From Bacillus aerolatus (GTDB lineage: Bacteria; Bacillota; Bacilli; Bacillales; Domibacillaceae), in NCBI RefSeq assembly GCF_009183655.1, contig NZ_WEIO01000002.1:310001-374000 (forward strand): a stretch of DNA of 64,000 nt, read 5' to 3'. Under the pieces are notes generated by a model, which was not told where the DNA came from, did no database searches, and saw nothing but the letters and a program-made list of their open reading frames with translations. This document shows positions 58,700 through 64,000 of this stretch, piece by piece. Both the position numbers and the translations under genes were made by a program. Position 1 is the stretch's first letter. The number at the start of each line of letters is the position of its first letter.

Positions 58700-59569
58700 T
58701 CATGCAGATAACCATTTTCTGAGCGTTTCTATCATTTTTTTGGCGGCGGGTGACATCTTTTTGAGTGAAGGTGCGGCGATGCCAATTGTGCGGTAATAAC
58801 CTCCTTCCAATTCGATTGCCCGCACATTATTGGGCAGCCGGTACAAAATCATTTCGGGAAGGATACTGATTCCAAGGTTGTTTTGTACCATCGAAATGAT
58901 CGCCTGATCTTCTGACGTTTCGTACTTCACGTTTGGTTTCACTTTATGTTTCGTTAAGATTCTTCTCACATCATTGTCGATACTTGATTTTGGCATGATA
59001 AATGCTTCGTTTTTTAGCTGACCGAAGGAAAGGCATTCCTCGTTGTAAAGAGTATGTGCGTCCGACACAAGGCATAACAATCGATCATTTTTCAGTGGTA
59101 ACGCATCAAGTGATTTCGCCGCCGGCAAAGATACAAAACCAAAATCGACTGTGCCGTTCGCAATCCATTCGTTGATTTCATCGTAATTTCCTTCAAATAA
59201 CTTGATCTTAATTAATGGAAATTGCTCCGTGAAGCGTTTAATAATTTCAGGAAGCCATTGAATTGAAACACTCGGGAACGTTCCGATTCGCACGATGCCT
59301 TTTTCAATGCCGTTGATGGTGGCCACTTCTTGCATCATTTGTTCATTCCATTTTAATATTTCACGGACATGCAGCAGTATCCGCTCGCCATTTTCAGTCA
59401 GATTGGCACCGGAGCGGCCTCGCGTTAGTAAAGTAAAGCCGAACTCGGATTCCATTCCGGCTATGGCATGACTGACGGCGGATTGCGTTAAGCCGAGAGA
59501 TTCCGCTGCTTTTGACAAGCTGCCTAAATCAACTACAGCACGGAATACTTCAAATTTCGCAATACTCAT
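58700..59569 (-). CDS. LysR-family regulator of the thiazoline/cysteine operon
   Basis: 289 residues. N-terminal HTH (SIAKFEVFRAVVDLGSLSKA, then SLGLTQSAVSHAI) and a C-terminal periplasmic-binding-like effector domain with VRIGTFPSVSIQWLP. ATG 59569 has GGAG eight bases upstream; a GTG at 59578 is in frame but within that site. Divergent from the PLP lyase with 115 bases between the two starts, the usual place for a LysR protein that activates the neighbour. The effector may be an intermediate of that pathway; not visible in the sequence. Confidence 0.9.
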   Translation of the reverse strand: MSIAKFEVFRAVVDLGSLSKAAESLGLTQSAVSHAIAGMESEFGFTLLTRGRSGANLTENGERILLHVREILKWNEQMMQEVATINGIEKGIVRIGTFPSVSIQWLPEIIKRFTEQFPLIKIKLFEGNYDEINEWIANGTVDFGFVSLPAAKSLDALPLKNDRLLCLVSDAHTLYNEECLSFGQLKNEAFIMPKSSIDNDVRRILTKHKVKPNVKYETSEDQAIISMVQNNLGISILPEMILYRLPNNVRAIELEGGYYRTIGIAAPSLKKMSPAAKKMIETLRKWLSA

Positions 59570-59622
59570 ATCTCTCACTCCATGTATTAATTTTATTCAT
59601 CTATCCTATTATAAATATTCAT

Positions 59623-59652
59623 TTGTTTTATGGAAAGGGTGGGTTCTATAAT
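59623..59652 (+). promoter_or_regulatory. Promoter of the thiazoline/cysteine operon
   Basis: TTGTTT (59623-59628), 18-base spacer, TATAAT (59647-59652), 33 bases before the start codon. The weak -35 fits an activator-dependent promoter. Confidence 0.6.
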
Positions 59653-59684
59653 AAAGATAAAGAAGAAATAGAGGGGGAGTTAAA

Positions 59685-60902
59685 TTGAACAAGTATTGGG
59701 GAATGGATACCGCGCTTATTCATCAACAAAACGGTGGTGAAAGGCAAAATGGCGCTGTCGCACAAGCGATTGTTCCGGCAGTTGCTTATTCGTTTGCTGA
59801 TTGCGATACCGCAATTGATGTAGTGTCTGGTAAAAAAGAAGGCATTTATTATGGACGATATGGAAATTCGACATTGCGCGCCGTTGAAGAAAAAATGGCC
59901 GTGCTTGAAAACGGGGAGGCAGCGCTCGGTGTTGGATCGGGTATGGCAGCAATCTCTATCGCATTGCTCGCTTTTTTAAAACAAGGCGACCATGTGATTG
60001 TGACGAAAGACGTGTACGGCGGCACACATAAATTTTTAACGAATTTGGCGCCGCGTTTTGGGATTTCATTCAGTTACGTCGATTGCACAAATGTGGATCA
60101 TATTTTGCGGGCGATGCAAAGTAATACGAAAGCCGTTTACATTGAAACGCCGTCCAACCCGCTGTTAACTGTGCTGGATATTGAGGCGGTTGCTAAAATA
60201 ACGAAACATTACAACATTCCGCTAATTATTGATAATACATTTATGTCGCCTTATTTGCAAAGGCCGCTAGATTTAGGAGCGGACGTTGTTGTCCACAGCG
60301 CGACGAAATATTTAAACGGCCACGGAGATGTTCTTGCTGGATTTGTTGTTGGCAAAGCGGAACATATACAATTTATGCGTCAAAGTATTATGGGCGATCT
60401 TGGCCAAGTATTAAGCGCATGGGATGCGTTTTTAATTTTGCGCGGTTTGAAAACGCTCGGACTCCGCGTCGAACGTCACTGCCACAACGCACACGAAATT
60501 GCGTCTTTTCTAGAGAGTCATCCTCTCGTTGAAAAAGTGTTTTATCCAGGACTTGAATGCCACCCTCAATATGAGCTTGCGCAAAGGCAAATGAAAGGAA
60601 TGGGCGGAATTGTATCCTTTGAATTAAAAGGCGGCTTAGAGGCAGCGAAAGCATTTATGGATGCCTTGCAGTTGTCTATGATTTCGTTTAGTCTTGGCGA
60701 TCCTGAAACACTCGTTCAACATCCGGCAACGATGACGCATTTTTCTATGTCCGATGAAGAGAAAACCGCTGCAGGTATAACAGATGGACTGATCCGGCTG
60801 TCCGCGGGTCTCGAAAGTGTCCAGGATATTATGGCAGATTTAGAGCAAGCACTTGCGGTAGTTAATCAAAGAGGAGGAAAATTATTATGGGAAACAGTGT
60901 AA
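59685..60902 (+). CDS. Cys/Met-metabolism PLP enzyme (gamma/beta-lyase type)
   Basis: 405 residues. PLP-family motifs: YYGRYGNST near residue 51, VGSGMAAISIALLAF, IDNTFMSPYLQRPL and the PLP-Lys in VVHSATKYLNGHGDVLAG. The residue after the Tyr-Gly of KDVYGGTHKF is Gly-Thr, whereas true methionine gamma-lyases carry Cys there, so a cystathionine or cysteine lyase role is more likely. TTG start at 59685 after GAGGGGGAG. Its last 16 bases overlap the next gene, so the two are coupled. In this operon it may remove sulfide from the cysteine released by the two hydrolases. Shorter than MetY upstream and without its insert. Confidence 0.88.
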   Translation: MNKYWGMDTALIHQQNGGERQNGAVAQAIVPAVAYSFADCDTAIDVVSGKKEGIYYGRYGNSTLRAVEEKMAVLENGEAALGVGSGMAAISIALLAFLKQGDHVIVTKDVYGGTHKFLTNLAPRFGISFSYVDCTNVDHILRAMQSNTKAVYIETPSNPLLTVLDIEAVAKITKHYNIPLIIDNTFMSPYLQRPLDLGADVVVHSATKYLNGHGDVLAGFVVGKAEHIQFMRQSIMGDLGQVLSAWDAFLILRGLKTLGLRVERHCHNAHEIASFLESHPLVEKVFYPGLECHPQYELAQRQMKGMGGIVSFELKGGLEAAKAFMDALQLSMISFSLGDPETLVQHPATMTHFSMSDEEKTAAGITDGLIRLSAGLESVQDIMADLEQALAVVNQRGGKLLWETV

Positions 60903-61663
60903 AAAAAGGAATAGAAAATCTTGAACCGGTATCTATGTTTACTATTACAGCCAAGTTGATGACACACGTTTTAACGTCGGTGACGGAGCGTTTCGGCGAT
61001 GAAGGGAAAGCGGCGGTAGAAGCAGGCGTGCGGCGCGTAACGGAAGAACAAGTAATTGACTTGAGAAAACGCACTGGACAGTTGGAGAAAGAATTAGATT
61101 CCAGTGCACTGTTCCGTTACGAAAAATTGTTTGATGCACAGGATGTGGAACACACGTTTAATGAGTACGCAAAAGCACAAGAGGAAGAAGGACTCGAAGC
61201 ATTCACGATTTATGCGATGATGGCGAAGCTGTTCGCTCATGTGTCAAAATGTGTAGTGGACGCGTTTGGTGAAGCGGGTCAGGAAGCGATGATGAATGGA
61301 GTGGGTACGTTCGGCGAAGAGCGCGGGCGCGATATTGCCCGGCGCGCAGCTGCGGTCGGCAAGCCGAATACGATGGACAATTATTTATCCAATTACGATA
61401 TGGGCCGCAGTGATCTGTTTGAATATGAAACGCTTTTTCATCCGAAAGAAATTGAGCAGACGTTTACGAAATGCGCGTTTGCGGAGCAGTGGAAAAAAGA
61501 CGGAATGCAAGAGTATGGCATTTTGTACTGTCATATGATTGATCCATCCATCGCGAAAGGATTTAACCCGAATTTTGAAGTTGTTCACGATCAGTACGTT
61601 TTAAAAGAAGGGGTTTGCCATTTCCGTTTTCAAATGAAGGATGAAGCGCAAAATGAAAATTAA
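60887..61663 (+). CDS. L-2-amino-thiazoline-4-carboxylate hydrolase-like protein, duplicated
   Basis: 258 residues, recognised as ATC-hydrolase (PF14196-type) family from the segment with FGEAGQEAMMNGVGTFGEER and the C-terminal CHMIDPSIAKGFNP. ATC hydrolase opens L-2-amino-thiazoline-4-carboxylate to an N- or S-carbamoylcysteine. The protein has two similar halves: FTITAKLMTHVL...RFGDEGKAAVEAGVRRVTEE (about 18-57) matches FTIYAMMAKLFA...AFGEAGQEAMMNGVGTFGEE (about 105-145), and LFRYEKLFDAQDVEHTFNEY (about 76-95) matches LFEYETLFHPKEIEQTF. GAGGAGG precedes the ATG, which lies 16 bases inside the lyase gene; its own end overlaps the next gene. Confidence 0.78.
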   Translation: MGNSVKKGIENLEPVSMFTITAKLMTHVLTSVTERFGDEGKAAVEAGVRRVTEEQVIDLRKRTGQLEKELDSSALFRYEKLFDAQDVEHTFNEYAKAQEEEGLEAFTIYAMMAKLFAHVSKCVVDAFGEAGQEAMMNGVGTFGEERGRDIARRAAAVGKPNTMDNYLSNYDMGRSDLFEYETLFHPKEIEQTFTKCAFAEQWKKDGMQEYGILYCHMIDPSIAKGFNPNFEVVHDQYVLKEGVCHFRFQMKDEAQNEN

Positions 61664-62879
61664 TCAAGAGCGTCTTTGGACACGACTGCACGAGTTGAGC
61701 CAGTTTGGAAAGCAGGAGAAAGGCGGAGTGACCCGCTTTTCTTTTACAGAAGAAGAACGTAAAGCAAAAGATCTCGTTATTTCCTACATGAAAGAAGCGG
61801 GAATGATGGTGCAAGAGGACGCGGCGGGAAATGTTATTGGGCGAAAAAAAGGAAAAAATGAAGCGTCACCAGCTGTATTGATCGGTTCTCATATTGATTC
61901 GGTTCCAAAAGGCGGCATTTTTGATGGGCCTCTCGGCGTGATTGCCGGTATTGAAGTTGTTCAAACGATGAATGAATCGGACGTCGAGACGGAGCATCCG
62001 GTGGAAGTGATCGCTTTTACAGATGAAGAAGGAAGCCGGTTTGGTTTTGGCATGATCGGCAGCCGGGCTCTTGCAGGAACACTTCAATCTGAGCATCTGC
62101 AACAAAGCGATCAAGACGGAATGACGATCGCACAGGCGATGGCAAAGGCCGGATTAAATCCAGAGTGCATCGCGGAGGCGGCTCGGAATCCGGAAACGGT
62201 CAAAGCGTATGTGGAGCTGCATATTGAGCAGGGGAAAGTGTTGGAATACGCTGGGCATCCGGCTGGGATTGTAACCGGCATCGCGGGTCCTTTATGGACA
62301 AGATGGACGATAAAAGGTGAAGCAGGCCATGCCGGTGCGACGCCGATGAATCAGCGGAAAGATGCGCTCATGGCCGCTTTAAATGTCATTCAGTATATCG
62401 AGGAAGAAACGAAAAAGTACCCGAATGCGGTGGCGACAGTCGGGCAAATCGATGTTAAACCGGGCGGGGTTAATGTCATTCCGGGAGAGACGACGTTCAC
62501 GCTCGATTTACGTGATATTGACGAGAGCGTCCGAGATGAGGTAGAAGCGAAAATCATTTCATATGCGCAGGCATTTTGTGAAGGACAGGGAATGGAAATC
62601 GAGGTTGACACACTTCAAAGAGTAGCTCCTGCCCCTTGTTCCGATGAGATTCGCGCTGTGATGGAAGAAGCATGCCGCGCGATGGGTATTGATCTTTATT
62701 CCTTGCCGAGCGGTGCCGGTCATGATGGCATGCAGTTTAACGAATTTTGTCCGATTGGCATGATTTTTGTCCGCTCTAAAAACGGAATCAGCCATAACCC
62801 CAATGAGTGGAGTTCAAAGGAAGACTGCGGCATAGGGACATCGATTTTATATAATACCGTGTTGCATCTTGCCAAATAA
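61653..62879 (+). CDS. N-carbamoyl-L-amino-acid hydrolase (M20 family)
   Basis: 408 residues from ATG 61653 (AAGGA upstream; an ATG at 61641 is also in frame). M20/AllC/HyuC-type binuclear metal amidohydrolase: GSHIDSVPKGGIFDGPLGV (metal His and Asp), TDEEGSRFGFGMIGSRALAG (catalytic Glu pair), ELHIEQGKVLE, GEAGHAGATPMNQRKDAL, and the C-terminal SGAGHDGMQF and GISHNPNEWSS. Family members hydrolyse N-carbamoyl amino acids, ureidoglycolate or similar. Overlap with the ATC-hydrolase-like gene points to N-carbamoyl-L-cysteine as substrate, giving L-cysteine, CO2 and ammonia. Ends at a very strong terminator. Confidence 0.9.
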   Translation: MKINQERLWTRLHELSQFGKQEKGGVTRFSFTEEERKAKDLVISYMKEAGMMVQEDAAGNVIGRKKGKNEASPAVLIGSHIDSVPKGGIFDGPLGVIAGIEVVQTMNESDVETEHPVEVIAFTDEEGSRFGFGMIGSRALAGTLQSEHLQQSDQDGMTIAQAMAKAGLNPECIAEAARNPETVKAYVELHIEQGKVLEYAGHPAGIVTGIAGPLWTRWTIKGEAGHAGATPMNQRKDALMAALNVIQYIEEETKKYPNAVATVGQIDVKPGGVNVIPGETTFTLDLRDIDESVRDEVEAKIISYAQAFCEGQGMEIEVDTLQRVAPAPCSDEIRAVMEEACRAMGIDLYSLPSGAGHDGMQFNEFCPIGMIFVRSKNGISHNPNEWSSKEDCGIGTSILYNTVLHLAK

Positions 62880-62922
62880 AAAATCCTCAAAAGTCAGTTC
62901 CAACTGACTTTTGAGGATTTTT
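62879..62922. terminator. 21-bp perfect hairpin, two-way terminator
   Basis: Left arm 62879-62899 and right arm 62902-62922 are fully complementary over 21 bases with only CC between; A5 and T5 at the ends. Serves the plus-strand hydrolase and the minus-strand Nramp gene. Confidence 0.93.
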
Positions 62923-62925
62923 AAA

Positions 62926-64000
62926 TTAAGAGCCCATAAATACTTTAATAGCATCAACCAAGCTGTAAAGACCGAGACCAGTACAAATTAATGCGACAAT
63001 CCCGCCGAAAATATTAGCTTTCAAGGAGTTCGTATATTCACCAAGACGTCTTTTGTTATTCATAATGATTAATAATAAGATCGAAATGACCGGTAATAAA
63101 ATACCGTTTAATGCTTGGGCGAAGAGAAGAACGTCCATTGGTTTCAAGCCGAGGCCGGATGAAACAATACCAATGACCATGATGCCAACAAATACAGCTT
63201 TAAAGCGTTTGTCTTTCATTCCGTTTTCCCATTTTAGTACACCGCCGATTGTCATGGCTGCCCCGAGCGGCGTTGCCATAGCAGAAGAAAGGCCAGCTGC
63301 AAAGAGCCCAACACTAATGAAAACTTTTGCCCAGCTTCCTAATAGAGGCTCCAATTGCAGTGATAATGCTGCAACGTTTTCCACTTCTATGCCTCTAATT
63401 AACGTAGCGGATGTGATTAAAATCGCCGCTGTAATTAAACCACCTACTCCAATTGAGACGATAATATCCAAACGAGATTCTTTTAAATCACTTGGTTTAT
63501 TCCATCTTTCTTGTACAGTTGTTGAGTGAATGAACAAATTATATGGAACGACGGTTGTTCCAATGAGAGCGATAACTGTAAGGATTGAGCCAGCAGGGAT
63601 AGTGGGAACGAAAGCTCCTTTGAATACTTCTCCCATGTCAGGAGCGGCTACAATCATTGTTGTAATAAATGTGATACTCATAATGATGACAAGTGTAATC
63701 ATGATTTTTTCAATAAACTTATAATTGCCGCCTAAGCCAAGAATTAAAATAATAATACCAACGACTGGTCCGAGAACGTGTTCAGGTATTCCAGTAAGTG
63801 TAGTGAGTCCTAACGAGGTACCAATCAAATCACCAGCTATATAGGCTGCACAGCCAACGCCGATTGAAACGATAACAAGCCACATTGAACCAAATTTTAA
63901 GATTGGGTTTGTGAATTGTTCCCTAATCGCGTCACCGAGGCTTTGCTGTGTAATAATCCCAAGACGGGCCGACATTTCTTGTAAAATGATCGTTGCGATG
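62926..64000 (-). CDS. Nramp-family metal transporter, partial (N-terminus outside window)
   Basis: About 358 residues are visible; the frame is open to the right edge (IATIILQEMSARLGI), so the first ~60 residues with the DPGN motif of helix 1 lie outside. Eight or more hydrophobic segments. Helix 6 reads GTTVVPYNLFIHSTTVQERW: manganese transporters of the MntH type have MPHNLYLHS here, so the metal-binding Met and the following His are replaced by Val and Tyr. This puts it in a non-canonical Nramp branch with uncertain metal preference. Convergent with the hydrolase operon; shares its terminator. Confidence 0.88.
   Translation of the reverse strand, partial: IATIILQEMSARLGIITQQSLGDAIREQFTNPILKFGSMWLVIVSIGVGCAAYIAGDLIGTSLGLTTLTGIPEHVLGPVVGIIILILGLGGNYKFIEKIMITLVIIMSITFITTMIVAAPDMGEVFKGAFVPTIPAGSILTVIALIGTTVVPYNLFIHSTTVQERWNKPSDLKESRLDIIVSIGVGGLITAAILITSATLIRGIEVENVAALSLQLEPLLGSWAKVFISVGLFAAGLSSAMATPLGAAMTIGGVLKWENGMKDKRFKAVFVGIMVIGIVSSGLGLKPMDVLLFAQALNGILLPVISILLLIIMNNKRRLGEYTNSLKANIFGGIVALICTGLGLYSLVDAIKVFMGS

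Noticed and set aside
63053-63724. Two plus-strand frames (158 and 64 codons) opposite the Nramp gene
   Set aside because: They are antisense shadows of a clear membrane protein and have no start signals.

Overview
The window is a chromosomal segment of an endospore-forming Bacillaceae bacterium. Evidence is the gene order, which follows the dapG-dapA-rnjB-tepA-ylzJ-spoIIIE ... recA-rny-ymdB-spoVS ... miaB-ricA-cotE-mutS-mutL ... miaA-hfq-spoVK ... hflX-ynbB-glnR-glnA backbone known from Bacillus subtilis, plus sporulation genes (spoIIIE, spoVS, cotE, spoVK) and Gram-positive signals (strong Shine-Dalgarno sequences, GTG/TTG starts, an S-box, GlpP leaders, GlnR boxes, a LexA box of the Bacillus type). 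No rRNA, tRNA, prophage, insertion sequence or CRISPR array was seen. Species assignment is not possible by eye.

Layout. 1-7.6 kb: lysine/diaminopimelate genes (dapG 3' part, dapA), RNase J2, a tandem array of structured repeats, tepA-ylzJ and the DNA translocase spoIIIE. 7.8-16.4 kb: a GntR regulator followed by the last ~50 codons of a deleted nucleoside-type ABC permease, then the ymfF-ymfH-ymfI-ymfJ-ymfK-rodZ-pgsA-cinA run. 16.4-22.5 kb: S-box-controlled O-acetylhomoserine sulfhydrylase, recA, rny, ymdB, spoVS. 22.6-34 kb: an M19 dipeptidase, a two-subunit 2-oxoacid:ferredoxin oxidoreductase, miaB, ricA, cotE, mutS, mutL. 34-41 kb: a decayed ABC exporter fragment (minus strand), an MFS transporter, and the glycerol regulon glpP/glpF-glpK/glpD with two GlpP-type leader terminators. 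41-43.2 kb: miaA, hfq, spoVK.

Two accessory metabolic modules stand out. At 43.4-53.2 kb a TetR regulator precedes a ten-gene operon that encodes a full route from isovaleryl-CoA (leucine) to acetyl-CoA and acetoacetyl-CoA: acyl-CoA dehydrogenase, acyl-CoA ligase, biotin carboxylase, separate biotin carrier, HMG-CoA lyase, methylglutaconyl-CoA hydratase, carboxyltransferase and the two CoA-transferase subunits. A palindrome between its -35 and -10 is a likely TetR operator. At 58.7-62.9 kb a LysR regulator is divergent from three translationally overlapping genes: a Cys/Met-metabolism PLP lyase, an internally duplicated L-2-amino-thiazoline-4-carboxylate (ATC) hydrolase-like protein, and an N-carbamoyl-L-amino-acid hydrolase. 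Together they look like a pathway from the thiazoline ATC through N-carbamoylcysteine to cysteine and its breakdown, which is the best candidate here for a poorly described system. The window ends in a truncated Nramp-family transporter with a non-canonical metal-site motif.

Other signals beyond the genes: six copies or relatives of a folded ~120-nt intergenic repeat (four in tandem after rnjB, one before tepA, one inverted before cotE), two eroded transporter remnants, a palindromic element after the CoA transferase, and matched antitermination leaders for glpF and glpD.
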